A stretch of 34,296 nt of DNA from Streptacidiphilus anmyonensis (GCF_000787855.1 NZ_BBPQ01000003.1:169914-204209), one strand, 5' to 3'; shown: positions 15,792 through 23,343, counted from the stretch's first letter. The notes: generated from the letters alone by a model not told the origin. Translations and numbers: made by a program.

Positions 15792-16985
15792 TCAGCGCAG
15801 TGCGGCTGTCGCCTTCCGCATGGCCTCCAGGTCGGTGGCGGAGGCCAGTCCCGGGTGGTAGAAGCGCAGTTCGGTCGCGCCCGCGTCGGTCAGGTCGGCG
15901 CACCAGGCGGTCAGGTCGGACGGGTCCGCGCCCAGGCCCTGGACCGCCGCCACCGTCGCGACGACGCGGCGGCCGTTCCCCGCGTACGCGCGGACCGCGT
16001 CGAGCGCGGCGTCGCTGCGGGTGGGGCAGAGCAGGACCGGCGCGTCGGCGAGGGCGTGGGCGGTTTCCGGCGGGAGGCCGGGGGAGGCGCCGCAGGCGAG
16101 TGGGTCGGGATGGGCGTGCAGGAGGACGGGGAGGTCCGGGCGTTCGGCCCGGACCGCGCTGACGGCGCGCTCGCGCAGGCGGGTGGCGATGGCGGTGCGC
16201 ATGCGCGCGACCGCCCCGCTCTGCTCGTCCGGAAGGTGCGCGTCGTCCGCCGTGCCGGCGAAGACGGGGTCCAGTGCGGCTCGCACGTCCGCGCGCAGGC
16301 GCGCGGGATCGGCGCCCGCCTCGCGGTAGGCGTCCTGGCAGGCGGGACAGAAGCAGAGCGAGAACAGCAGCTTCGCGCTCGGCGGCAACAGGACGCCCGC
16401 GCTCTTGTCGTGGGCGTGCAGGTGGTCGAAGCCGTACCAGCCGCAGGACTCCAACTCCACCCCGGCCAGCCCGGGTTGGCTCGCCGCTTCGGCCGCCAGC
16501 GTGGCGCAGTGGCGCTGGACCTGCTCCTGGGCGATGCACAGGGCCCACGGATAGCGGTCGCCGTAGGCGTTGACGACGGTCGCCTCCGGCTCGCGCAGAC
16601 CGAGGCCGTCGTTGTGCGCGAGGATCGTCCACGCGTAGACCTCGACCCCGGCGTCGTTCAGCGCCGTCACGGCCGGGCCGAAGGAGTGCCAGGACCACGC
16701 GGCCTCCACCGGGCGCAGGCGGTCCGCGCTGCTCCAGCGCGCGGGGTCGAGGGGGAAGTAGACGGCCGAGCGGTCCGCCGTCACGACCTTGTGGTGCGGG
16801 TGACGCGGCGTCAGGGCCCGCACGGCGTGGTAGGCCGCCGCGACGCAGGCGCGGCGGACGCCGAGGGCGGCCAGCCGGTCGGCCGCCGCCGGATCCCCGT
16901 CGACGTCCCAGGGGTACACGTACGCGCCGAGCTGCGGCCTGCGTGTCATGCCGACGCCTTTGGCGCCGGCGCCTGCGCCGTTCAT
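15792..16985 (-). CDS. Uncharacterised enzyme-like protein coupled to kdgD
   Basis: A 397-residue soluble protein, not assigned to a characterised family. Conserved-looking blocks are LGAYVYPWDVDGDPAAADRL near the N-terminus, AAYHAVRALTPRHPHHKVV, VEVYAWTILAHNDGLG, NAYGDRYPWALC, and VELESCGWYGFDHLHAHDK around 175-194. A CFCPAC motif at 211-216 could bind metal. The alternation of strands with acidic residues at strand ends (WTILAHND, VELES) suggests a TIM barrel of glycoside-hydrolase-like type; this is inference. ATG 16985 overlaps the kdgD stop (ATGA), favouring it over ATG 16949, which lacks the GAGAGAKG extension. Its coupling to kdgD places it in uronate or oligo-uronide catabolism. Confidence 0.75.
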   Translation of the reverse strand: MNGAGAGAKGVGMTRRPQLGAYVYPWDVDGDPAAADRLAALGVRRACVAAAYHAVRALTPRHPHHKVVTADRSAVYFPLDPARWSSADRLRPVEAAWSWHSFGPAVTALNDAGVEVYAWTILAHNDGLGLREPEATVVNAYGDRYPWALCIAQEQVQRHCATLAAEAASQPGLAGVELESCGWYGFDHLHAHDKSAGVLLPPSAKLLFSLCFCPACQDAYREAGADPARLRADVRAALDPVFAGTADDAHLPDEQSGAVARMRTAIATRLRERAVSAVRAERPDLPVLLHAHPDPLACGASPGLPPETAHALADAPVLLCPTRSDAALDAVRAYAGNGRRVVATVAAVQGLGADPSDLTAWCADLTDAGATELRFYHPGLASATDLEAMRKATAALR

Positions 16986-17914
16986 GCCAGCGCCTCGCGC
17001 GTGCGCTCCAGCAGCGCGAGCAGCGCCGCGACATGGGCCGGGTCCGGCTCCGACAGCGGCGCGCGGACCTCGCCGACGGGGTGGCCGGCCGCCCGTGTCG
17101 CGGCCTTGACCAGGGAGACGGCGTAGCCGGGTCGTTGGCGGCGCAGTTCGACGTAGGGGCGCAGGAAGGTGTCGGTGAGCAGGGTGAGGGTGACCCTGTC
17201 GCCCTTCTCCAGGGCCCGGTGGAAGGCGAGGGCGAGGTCGGGTGCGAAGCAGAAGACGGCCGAGGAGTAGAGCGGGACGCCGATGGCGCGGTACGCCTGC
17301 TGGGTGGCCTCGGCGGTGGGCATGCCGTTGAAGAAGAGGAAGTCCTCGGCCCCGGCCGTGCGCACCGCGCTGACGATGCGCAGCATCAGGTCGAGGTCGC
17401 CGCGGCCGTCCTTGAAGCCGACGATGTTGGGCGCCTGGGCGAGCCGGGCGACGGTGTCCGGGGTGAAGGCCAACTGGTCGCGCTGGTAGAGGATCAGGTC
17501 GAGCGGGGTGGACTCGGCGAGCGCCGTGTAGTGGCGCAGCAGTCCGTCCTGGTCGGCGTCGACGCCGGTGGGCGGCAGCACGAGCAGCGCGTCCGCTCCG
17601 CAGGACTCGGCGGCGCGGGCGTACTCGCGGGCGAGCGCGGTGCCGTAGCCGGTGCCGCCGACGACGGGGACGCGGCCCGCGGTGGCGGCGACGGCGGTGC
17701 CGAGGACCTGGGCGTACTCGCTCGGCGCCAGCGCCGGGAACTCGCCGGTGCCGCAGGCCGCGAAGACGGCGCCGGGCCCGTCGGCCAGGCGGGCCTGGAG
17801 GTGGGTCCGGTAGCCGCCGGCGTCGAAGCGGCCCGCCGCGTCGAACGCCGTCACGGGGAAGAAGAGCAGGCCGTCGAGTCGGCGGGCGAGCGGCGGGGCG
17901 GGGTGCTCGGTCAC
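16982..17914 (-). CDS. kdgD: 5-dehydro-4-deoxyglucarate dehydratase
   Basis: A 310-residue class I aldolase-like enzyme of the DapA family. It converts 5-dehydro-4-deoxy-D-glucarate to 2,5-dioxopentanoate with loss of water and CO2. Diagnostic motifs: GLLFFPVTAFD near residues 15-25, FAACGTGEFPAL 51-62 with GTGEF, ILYQRDQLAF with catalytic Tyr143, and VGFKDGRGD with Schiff-base Lys168. Length is usual. GTG 17914 has AGAGGGA 8 bases before it and is preferred over TTG 17938. It is divergent from uronate dehydrogenase and coupled (ATGA) to an unknown enzyme downstream. Together with Udh it marks the oxidative uronate/aldarate pathway; glucarate dehydratase and the semialdehyde dehydrogenase are not in this window. 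Confidence 0.92.
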   Translation of the reverse strand: MTEHPAPPLARRLDGLLFFPVTAFDAAGRFDAGGYRTHLQARLADGPGAVFAACGTGEFPALAPSEYAQVLGTAVAATAGRVPVVGGTGYGTALAREYARAAESCGADALLVLPPTGVDADQDGLLRHYTALAESTPLDLILYQRDQLAFTPDTVARLAQAPNIVGFKDGRGDLDLMLRIVSAVRTAGAEDFLFFNGMPTAEATQQAYRAIGVPLYSSAVFCFAPDLALAFHRALEKGDRVTLTLLTDTFLRPYVELRRQRPGYAVSLVKAATRAAGHPVGEVRAPLSEPDPAHVAALLALLERTREALA

Positions 17915-17940
17915 GGGCGGGATCCCTCTCTCCGGCAACC

Positions 17941-18052
17941 ATGTACGTGGATCGTGTGCATGGACGTGAACACGGTCGAGCGTAGGTCGCGCTCAGGTGC
18001 GGGTCAAGGATCCAGCGTTCGTGTATGTGAACGAGAGCCTCCCTTGTGAACG
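17941..18052. promoter_or_regulatory. Divergent kdgD/udh control region with repeated GTGAAC motifs
   Basis: Between the two divergent genes, GTGAAC occurs at 17966-17971, 18027-18032 and 18046-18051. The second lies in an inverted repeat CGTTC (18016-18020) and GAACG (18029-18033). A looser palindrome with CCATG/CATGG ends spans 17939-17963. The same GTGAACG is found upstream of the IclR gene at 14812-14818, making this the best candidate for an IclR operator region. Confidence 0.5.
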
Positions 18053-18120
18053 CGGCGGGCTTCTGTGAGCATGAACGGCACACGAGTCGACACCACGAGC
18101 CGACATCACGAGGAGACTCC

Positions 18121-18942
18121 GTGTCCCGGATTCTGATCACCGGCGCGGCGGGCGGCGTCGGAACCCTGCTGCGACCCCGCCTGGCCCGGCCCGGACGGAC
18201 CCTGCGGCTGCTGGACATCGCCGAACTGACGCCGGGGGAGGGCGAGGAGGCGGTCCGCGCCTCCGTCACCGACCTGGACGCCACGACGCGGGCCTGCGCC
18301 GGCGTGGACGCCGTCGTCCACCTCGGCGGCATCTCGGTCGAGGCGCCCTGGGCGGACATCCTCGACGTCAACATCAACGGCACCTGGACCGTCTTCGAGG
18401 CCGCCCGGCGGGCCGGTGTGCCGCGCGTGGTCTTCGCCTCCTCCAACCACGCCGTCGGCTACCACACCCCGGACGAGTACCCGCTCGGCGCGGACGCCCC
18501 GCCGCTGCCCGACACCTACTACGGCGTCTCCAAGGTCGCGGGCGAGGCCCTCGGCGCGCTCTACCACCACCGCTACGGGCTGGACGTCGTCTGTGTCCGC
18601 ATCCTCACCTGCTCCCCGGAACCGCCCGACCCGCGCGCGCTCGCCACCTGGCTCTCGCCCGACGACTGCGCCCGGCTGATGGAGGCGTGCCTGACCGCGC
18701 CCAGCCCCGGCTACCGGATCGTGCACGGCGTCTCCCGCAACACGCGCGGAGGGTGGGTCTCCCTGGAGGAGGCCGCCGAGCTCGGCTACACCCCGCAGGA
18801 CGACGCCGAGACCCACGCGGAGGCGGTCCTCGCCGAGCACGGCGCCCCCGACCCCGACGACCCGGTCTTCGCCCACCTGGGCGGGTGCTTCACCTTCCAC
18901 ACCTTCGACGCCGACCGTTTGGGCGGCCCGGCCGAGGAGTGA
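18121..18942 (+). CDS. udh: Uronate dehydrogenase (NAD-dependent)
   Basis: A 273-residue extended SDR enzyme that oxidises D-galacturonate or D-glucuronate to the aldarolactone with NAD+. The Rossmann motif GAAGGVG is at residues 8-14. VVHLGGISVEAPWADILDVNINGTWTVFEAARRAGV and VVFASSNHAVGYH are close to characterised Udh proteins. The catalytic pair is Tyr134-x3-Lys138 (YGVSK), and RILTCSPEPPDPRALATWLSPDD matches the Udh C-terminal half. GTG 18121 is preceded by GAGGAG. It is divergent from kdgD, giving steps of one pathway: Udh, lactone opening and dehydration (elsewhere), then KdgD. Confidence 0.93.
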   Translation: MSRILITGAAGGVGTLLRPRLARPGRTLRLLDIAELTPGEGEEAVRASVTDLDATTRACAGVDAVVHLGGISVEAPWADILDVNINGTWTVFEAARRAGVPRVVFASSNHAVGYHTPDEYPLGADAPPLPDTYYGVSKVAGEALGALYHHRYGLDVVCVRILTCSPEPPDPRALATWLSPDDCARLMEACLTAPSPGYRIVHGVSRNTRGGWVSLEEAAELGYTPQDDAETHAEAVLAEHGAPDPDDPVFAHLGGCFTFHTFDADRLGGPAEE

Positions 18943-19074
18943 GCACGCCTCCGAGGGCGGCGCGGAGTGGACGCCTCGTCAGGAACGGCCGGGCCGCTGT
19001 GCTCACGATGCCCGGTCTGTTCACTTTTTGAGACGGTTCGTCCCGCGGCATGGATGTCCTGCCATGCTGGCCGG

Positions 19075-19356
19075 GTGAGCACGGTCCTTGAAACCCTCGT
19101 CCCGCGCCCGGCTCGCGTCGCGACCGGGCCGACCCTGATCGCGACCGCCGTCCCCGGCGGCCGCCTGCTCGGCCGCCTCGCCGCGGTGCTGAGCGTGCAC
19201 CCCGTCCAGGCCCTCGCGGTCCGGACCGAGCAGGCCGGACCGGCGATCGTCGAGATCACCGTCGCCGAGTCCCACCGGGCGCGGGTCCGCGCCAAGCTGC
19301 TGCGCATGGTCGACGTGCTGGACGTCGTCGACGGCGTCGCCGGCGCTGACGCCTGA
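19075..19356 (+). CDS. Small conserved protein of unknown function
   Basis: A 93-residue protein I do not recognise. It reads as an alpha/beta domain: TLIATAVPGGRLLGRLAAVLSVHPVQALAVRTEQAGPAIVEITVAESHRARVRAKLLRMVDVLDVVDGV. The beta-alpha-beta pattern with a helix after PGGRLLGRLAAVL and a strand pair (ALAVRTEQ, AIVEITV) resembles a ferredoxin-like or ACT-type fold, but no diagnostic motif is seen. The start is GTG 19075; the in-frame extension upstream is Cys-rich and unlikely. Adjacent to a DUF4242 gene, it may share its transcript. Codon bias supports it being real. Confidence 0.6.
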   Translation: MSTVLETLVPRPARVATGPTLIATAVPGGRLLGRLAAVLSVHPVQALAVRTEQAGPAIVEITVAESHRARVRAKLLRMVDVLDVVDGVAGADA

Positions 19357-19435
19357 GGTCCGCGACGCCCGGGGGGCCGCGTCGGCGGTGAAGGCGCATC
19401 CTGGAAGCATCTGTTCCGAGGAGGTGCCACACGTC

Positions 19436-19684
19436 ATGACGCTCTTCATGGACGTCCACCGTGGGATGACCGGGATCACCGCCGACCAGCTGGCGGCGGC
19501 GCACCAGGCCGACCTCGCGATCGAGGCCGACGAACACGTCCACTTCAAGCAGGCATGGGCCGACCCCGAGTCGGGCACCGTCTACTGCCTGTCCGAGGCG
19601 CCCTCGATGGACGCCGTCAAGCGCATCCACGAACGCGCCGGCCACGCCGCCGACGAGATCCACCCGGTCTCGTTGACCGTCTGA
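19436..19684 (+). CDS. SCO4226-type nickel-binding protein (DUF4242)
   Basis: An 82-residue protein, the same length as Streptomyces coelicolor SCO4226, whose structure shows a ferredoxin-like dimer that binds nickel. Characteristic parts are MDVHRGMTGITADQLAAAHQADLAIEADEHVHFKQAWADPESGTVYCLSEAPSMDAVKRIHERAGH and a C-terminal ADEIHPVSL. The His-rich positions (DVHRG, AAHQ, EHVHFK, IHERAGH) are plausible metal ligands. ATG 19436 is used, with GAGGAGG about 11 bases before it. It is followed by a clear terminator. It may act in nickel handling or be a small regulatory metal sensor; no operon partner settles this. Confidence 0.88.
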   Translation: MTLFMDVHRGMTGITADQLAAAHQADLAIEADEHVHFKQAWADPESGTVYCLSEAPSMDAVKRIHERAGHAADEIHPVSLTV

Positions 19685-19708
19685 CCGCGTCCGACCACGT
19701 TCCGCCAC

Positions 19709-19734
19709 GCCCCCGGCCGCGCGCCGGGGGCTTT
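19709..19734 (+). terminator. Rho-independent terminator
   Basis: Arms GCCCCCGG (19709-19716) and CCGGGGGC (19724-19731) with a 7-base loop, followed by TTT. It lies 25 bases after the DUF4242 stop, between convergent genes. Confidence 0.8.
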
Positions 19735-19768
19735 CGCGCGCACCGACACCGGGCTCACCGGCTCGGCT

Positions 19769-20389
19769 TCAGCGCCGCGGGCGGCGGAACGGCAGCAGGG
19801 CCGGGACGCGGCGGCGGTAGTCGAGGTACCGGTCGCCGAACTCGGCGGCCATCAGGCCGTCCTCGACGCGGACACGGCGCAGCAGGAACGGCACGGCGAC
19901 CGCGGTGACCGCCACCCACACGCCGAAGCCGTAGCCGAGCGTCGCGCCCACCACCAGGCCGAGGAGCCCGGTGTAGATGGGGTGCCGCACATAGGCGTAC
20001 GGCCCGTTCGTGCGCAGCTCGTGGCCCTCCTGGACCAGTGGGACGCTCGCCCACATCGCGCCGAGCACCAGCCGCGCCCAGACCAGCAGCGCCGTCGACG
20101 TGACGGCGAGCGCCGCGCCGAGGATCCCGACCGCCGGGTTCCAGTCGTGCAGGTGGCGCCAGAACGGGCTGTGCGCGGGACCGGTCAGCACGATCACCAC
20201 CGCGATCCCGACCGTCAGGGCGATCCGCGCCGGCAGCGAGGTGCGCAGTCCGCGCAGCCAGCCGCGTGCCCGCTCCCGGGAGCCGTGCGCGACCAGGCCG
20301 AACCAGAGCGCGCCCAGCAGCCAGGTGACGCCGAAGACCACGATGCAGCCGCTCACGACGCCCTGTACGGCTGTCTGCACTCCGCTCAT
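19769..20389 (-). CDS. PEMT/ICMT-like membrane methyltransferase-family protein
   Basis: A 206-residue membrane protein with about five hydrophobic segments. The C-terminal part carries the isoprenylcysteine/phospholipid methyltransferase signature: LRTNGPYAYVRHPIYTGLLGLVVGATLGYG, then RRVRVEDGLMAAEFGDRYLDYRRRVPALLPF. The RHPIY and EFGxxYxxYRxxVP motifs form the S-adenosylmethionine site in this family. It probably methylates a lipid or small molecule in the membrane; the substrate is not known. ATG 20389 is chosen with CTGGAG before it. It stands alone, tail to tail with the DUF4242 gene. Confidence 0.88.
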   Translation of the reverse strand: MSGVQTAVQGVVSGCIVVFGVTWLLGALWFGLVAHGSRERARGWLRGLRTSLPARIALTVGIAVVIVLTGPAHSPFWRHLHDWNPAVGILGAALAVTSTALLVWARLVLGAMWASVPLVQEGHELRTNGPYAYVRHPIYTGLLGLVVGATLGYGFGVWVAVTAVAVPFLLRRVRVEDGLMAAEFGDRYLDYRRRVPALLPFRRPRR

Positions 20390-20512
20390 GGCTCCAGCGT
20401 CGCCCCGGTCGTGACCCCTGGGCACCACCTGGGGGTGGAGATCCGGGTGGAGGGATGGAGAGGTTCGGGACGGTTTGGGCGGATCGTGTCACCGGGGTTT
20501 TCGGCACCGCAG

Positions 20513-20542
20513 TTGATCCGGTCACGATCCGGCAACTATGGT
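20513..20542 (+). promoter_or_regulatory. Promoter of the NlpC/P60 gene
   Basis: TTGATC (20513-20518), an 18-base spacer, then TATGGT (20537-20542). This is a good match to the vegetative actinobacterial promoter, about 270 bases upstream of the coding start, leaving room for the riboswitch leader. Confidence 0.55.
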
Positions 20543-20639
20543 TCAGCTTCGAACCGTTGTGCAGTCGATCGTCCGACCGGACATCCACGACGGTTCCCGT
20601 CGAGTCTGTCGAGGACTTCGGGACGATCCGCGCAGGTCG

Positions 20640-20800
20640 CGCGGGGCGTGCGGAGGACGAGACGGAGCCGGGGACCCACGTCCCCCGGGGTGAATCGGCA
20701 TCAGGGCGACTGCGACGCGTGCGTGCACGCGAGGTGGCCGTGAGGTGTCGTAGGGCGAGACTTCCGGCCCGAACCCGTCAGCTCACCCGGTAGACGGCCA
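20640..20800 (+). promoter_or_regulatory. c-di-AMP riboswitch (ydaO/yuaA class)
   Basis: The leader contains the conserved core blocks of the ydaO class in order: GGAGCCGGGGACCCA (20664-20678), GGGGTGAATC (20687-20696), AGGGCGA (near 20752) and CCGAACCCGTCAGCT followed by CACCCGG (20769-20790). These match the class as known from Streptomyces cell-wall hydrolase genes and Bacillus ydaO. The 5' boundary (P1 strand) is uncertain and could lie nearer 20600. It directly precedes an NlpC/P60 endopeptidase, the classic actinobacterial target. High c-di-AMP is expected to switch expression off. Confidence 0.88.
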
Positions 20801-20820
20801 GGAAGAAGGAGCCCGTCCAG

Positions 20821-21831
20821 GTGGCGTCCCACCGCCGTCCCGCCGCGCCCAGTCGCACCCGTACCCGAATATCCGCGCTCACCGTCGTCGCCGCCACCAG
20901 CGTCGGCCTCGCCACGCAGTCGGCGCAGGCGGCCCCGCAGCCCAGCACCTCCCAGCTGAAGTCGCAGCTCGACCAGCTCAACGGCCAGGCGGACAAGGCG
21001 ATCGAGGCGTACAACCAGGCGCAGGCGCAGCAGCAGCAGCTCCAGCAGAAGGTCTCGATCCTCCAGGACGAGATCGCGCGGAACCAGGCGAAGGCGAACC
21101 AGCTCCTGGACAGCGTCGGCGCGATCGCCCAGAGCCAGTACGCCTCCGGCGCGGTCGACCCGACGGTTCAGCTGATGCTCACCAGCAACCCGGGGGAGTT
21201 CCTGCAGAAGGCCTCCTCCATGAACCAGCTGACGAGCAACGAGGCGTCCCAGCTGAACCAGCTCCAGGCCGAGGAGGACACCCTCGCCAAGGAGAAGGCC
21301 GAGGCCGAGCAGGAGCTCCAGGCCCTCCAGGCCCTCACGCAGAAGGCCCAGGCGCTGAAGAACTCGGCGGCGGCCAAGGTCAAGGCGACCCAGAAGCTGC
21401 TCGACTCCGCCACGGCGAGCCAGCGCACCGCCCTGGTCGGCGGCACCGGCAGCAACCTCCACTACGGCGGCGCGGCCGGCGACTCCATCGAGGCCGCGGC
21501 CTTCGCGGCCGCCCAGACCAAGATCGGCTCCCCCTACCACTGGGGCTCGACCGGTCCGAGCGAGTTCGACTGCTCCGGCTTCATGATGTGGTCCTACGAG
21601 CAGGCCGGCTACCAGCTCGGCCGCGACACCTACGCCCAGATGGGCGACGGCACCCCCGTCGCCTCCGTCTCCGACCTGCGCGTGGGCGACCTGGTCTTCT
21701 TCAACGGCGGCGAGCACGTGGGCATGTACGCCGGCAACGGCATCGTCCTGCACGCCCCGCACACGGGCGCGGTGGTGCGCTACGAGTCGATCTCGACGAT
21801 CGGCTCGATCTACATGATGCGGCACATCTGA
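20821..21831 (+). CDS. Secreted NlpC/P60 peptidoglycan endopeptidase
   Basis: A 336-residue secreted cell-wall hydrolase. It has a Sec signal peptide (RTRTRISALTVVAATSVGLATQSAQAA, cleavage near residue 38) and a long Gln/Ala-rich coiled coil (about 42-200), as in RipA/PcsB-type hydrolases. The NlpC/P60 domain follows, with catalytic Cys251 in FDCSGF, His299 in GEHVGMYAG and third residue His311 in VLHAPH. It cleaves D-Glu-DAP type stem-peptide bonds. The start is GTG 20821 with AAGGAG upstream. Expression is under a c-di-AMP riboswitch, linking wall remodelling to osmotic or envelope signalling. A strong hairpin terminator follows. Confidence 0.95.
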   Translation: MASHRRPAAPSRTRTRISALTVVAATSVGLATQSAQAAPQPSTSQLKSQLDQLNGQADKAIEAYNQAQAQQQQLQQKVSILQDEIARNQAKANQLLDSVGAIAQSQYASGAVDPTVQLMLTSNPGEFLQKASSMNQLTSNEASQLNQLQAEEDTLAKEKAEAEQELQALQALTQKAQALKNSAAAKVKATQKLLDSATASQRTALVGGTGSNLHYGGAAGDSIEAAAFAAAQTKIGSPYHWGSTGPSEFDCSGFMMWSYEQAGYQLGRDTYAQMGDGTPVASVSDLRVGDLVFFNGGEHVGMYAGNGIVLHAPHTGAVVRYESISTIGSIYMMRHI

Positions 21832-21849
21832 GCCGCGGGCAGCAGCATC

Positions 21850-21890
21850 GGGGCCCCTGCCCGGCGGACTGACCGCCGGTCAGGGGCCCC
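21850..21890 (+). terminator. Long nested hairpin terminator
   Basis: Outer arms GGGGCCCCTG (21850-21859) and CAGGGGCCCC (21881-21890), inner arms CCGGCGG (21861-21867) and CCGCCGG (21873-21879), with one unpaired base on each side between them and loop ACTGA. It starts 19 bases after the NlpC/P60 stop. Seventeen pairs make it the most stable hairpin I saw in the window. Confidence 0.8.
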
Positions 21891-21959
21891 TCCCACGTGC
21901 CCGCCCAGCGGACGCAGGCCTGTGCGCCGGCGTTCTCGCGCTCGGAGCCAGGTACGAGA

Positions 21960-21989
21960 GGCCGCCCGTCCGCGGGCGGCCGGACGGGC
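21960..21989. other. Two mutually exclusive perfect hairpins
   Basis: Hairpin 1 pairs GGCCGCCCG (21960-21968) with CGGGCGGCC (21973-21981). Hairpin 2 pairs GCCCGTCCG (21964-21972) with CGGACGGGC (21981-21989). They share bases and cannot form together. They lie in the 21832-22098 gap, about 110 bases beyond the stop of the leftward PP2C-like gene, and may simply end its transcript. Confidence 0.5.
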
Positions 21990-22098
21990 GGAGCGGGCCT
22001 TCGGGGCGACGGTTGGCCCGGGAGGCCCAGGAGGCGGCTGCGGACGGCCCGGACCGACCAGGATCCGGAGGACCGGTAGCGGGAACCCGGCGCCGCGG

Positions 22099-22848
22099 CT
22101 ACGGCCGCCAGTGCAGAGCGGACGCGTCGTCGTGACGCTTGCCGCGGAACGTGCCCTCCGGGAGCGCGAGTTCGGACTTGCGGACGGCGTCCACAAGGTG
22201 GTTCGGGCCGTCGGTGGCGAGGGCGTCGAGGAGTTCGGTCCAGGTCCAGCCGAAGCGGTCGACGAGCCGGGTGACGCCGTCGGAGAGCGCGGCGGCGTCG
22301 CGGACGTGGGTGAGCGGGAACGACGCCAGGACGGCGTGCTCCGCCGCGTCGGGGCGGGTGGAGGCGACCCAGAAGCCGCCGGGCGCGTTGCGCAGCGCGC
22401 TGACCGAGTCGCGGTCGTAGGCCGGGAGATGGTCGATGCGGTCGTCCGCGACGATGTCGACGTGGCCGTCGGCGGTGCGGACGACCACGGGGGAGTCCGC
22501 GAGGACCAGGCAGTCGAGGCGGTCGGCCACGGCGTCCGCGCGCAGCAGGGCGACCGTGCTGGACGGGCTCTCGGGGTTGCCGTGGTCGCACCGGGGATGC
22601 AGGTCGCGGGTGCGCAGGATGGCCTGCCGCAGCACCTCCTGGAGCGGCTCGTCCGGGTGCGCGAGCAGGAACGCGGCGACCTGGCCCGCCAGGCGGGAGA
22701 CGAACCACCGGACGTCGTGGACGCAGCCGGTGGGCAGGCCGCTCGGGGTCGCGCCGTCCAGGACCAGTGCGAAGTCCGGTCCGGCGAGGACGAAGTCCTC
22801 GCAGGCCAACGCGTCCGGGCTCGGCTCGCAGCTGTAGCGGATCTCCAC
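22099..22848 (-). CDS. PP2C-like phosphatase-domain protein
   Basis: A 249-residue protein with the outline of a PPM/PP2C Ser/Thr phosphatase: CEDFVLAGPDFALVLDGAT (metal-binding Asp-Gly), SSTVALLR, LVLADSPVVV, ALSDGVTRLVDRFGWTWTELLDALATDGPNHLVDAVRKSE and the C-terminal GKRHDDAS (metal-binding Asp). It is shorter and more divergent than canonical PP2C proteins, so activity is not certain. GTG 22848 (GAGGAG before it) fits the family start VEIRY; ATG 22881, with its own GGAGAAGG, would add 11 residues. It is divergent from a small unknown gene. Confidence 0.8.
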   Translation of the reverse strand: MEIRYSCEPSPDALACEDFVLAGPDFALVLDGATPSGLPTGCVHDVRWFVSRLAGQVAAFLLAHPDEPLQEVLRQAILRTRDLHPRCDHGNPESPSSTVALLRADAVADRLDCLVLADSPVVVRTADGHVDIVADDRIDHLPAYDRDSVSALRNAPGGFWVASTRPDAAEHAVLASFPLTHVRDAAALSDGVTRLVDRFGWTWTELLDALATDGPNHLVDAVRKSELALPEGTFRGKRHDDASALHWRP

Positions 22849-22936
22849 GGCTCTCCTCGGACTCGGCCCCGTGCGGGGCATATGCGACCTTCTCCGATCA
22901 TGCCCCGAGTGGCCCCGGAGAAGCGTGAGGCTTCTC

Positions 22937-22942
22937 TACGCT
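22937..22942 (+). promoter_or_regulatory. -10 element of a probable leaderless transcript
   Basis: TACGCT at 22937-22942, then 7 bases (GGCTGTC), then ATG 22950, with no Shine-Dalgarno. The layout equals that before the genes at 7535 and 8121. Confidence 0.5.
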
Positions 22943-22949
22943 GGCTGTC

Positions 22950-23336
22950 ATGGAGCGTAATCCGGAGTCGGAGCCCGCGCTCGGCCCGCGGCGGCTGGCC
23001 CCGCCCGCCGCCGCGGCACTGCTGCGGCTGGCCGCCCGTGTGGAGCGCGACCTGCTGACGGCGGGGCTCAACGCCAAGCCCTACGAGGTGACCCCGTCCT
23101 CGCTGGCCGGGGTCGAGGTGGAGGTCGACGCCTTCGACGACGCCGTGGGCGGCGTCTGGCTCCACTGGAGAACCCACCCGTCCGTGCGGCCGGACGGCCC
23201 GGACTCCCTCTCCGTCCGCGTGGTGATGGCCGAGGCGCTGGTCCGCACACTCGCCGCCCTCGGCTACGCCGCCGAGCACGGCGACGACAGCCTGCGTCCC
23301 TTCGCCGTCCGCGTCCTGGCCGGGCCCGACGACTGA
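22950..23336 (+). CDS. Small conserved protein of unknown function
   Basis: A 128-residue soluble protein I do not recognise. After a short polar N-terminus it has a helix (AAAALLRLAARVERDLLTAGLNAKPYEV), a strand region VEVEVDAFDDAVGGVWLHWRTHPS, a helix with VRVVMAEALVRTLAALGYAAEH and a final strand FAVRVLAG. No catalytic or metal motif is evident. It is divergent from the PP2C-like gene and probably leaderless. Codon use is typical of its neighbours. It may pair functionally with the PP2C-like protein, but only position suggests this. Confidence 0.7.
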   Translation: MERNPESEPALGPRRLAPPAAAALLRLAARVERDLLTAGLNAKPYEVTPSSLAGVEVEVDAFDDAVGGVWLHWRTHPSVRPDGPDSLSVRVVMAEALVRTLAALGYAAEHGDDSLRPFAVRVLAGPDD

Positions 23337-23343
23337 GCCCGGC

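Noticed and set aside
17941-18052. PHO boxes formed by the GTGAAC motifs
   Set aside because: PHO boxes are tandem 11-base GTTCACC-type units; here the spacing is 61 and 19 bases.
16986-18446. N-terminal extension of the 15792-16985 frame
   Set aside because: The upstream part is out of frame with kdgD, Arg/Pro-rich and overlaps kdgD and udh; the real start is near 16985 or 16949.
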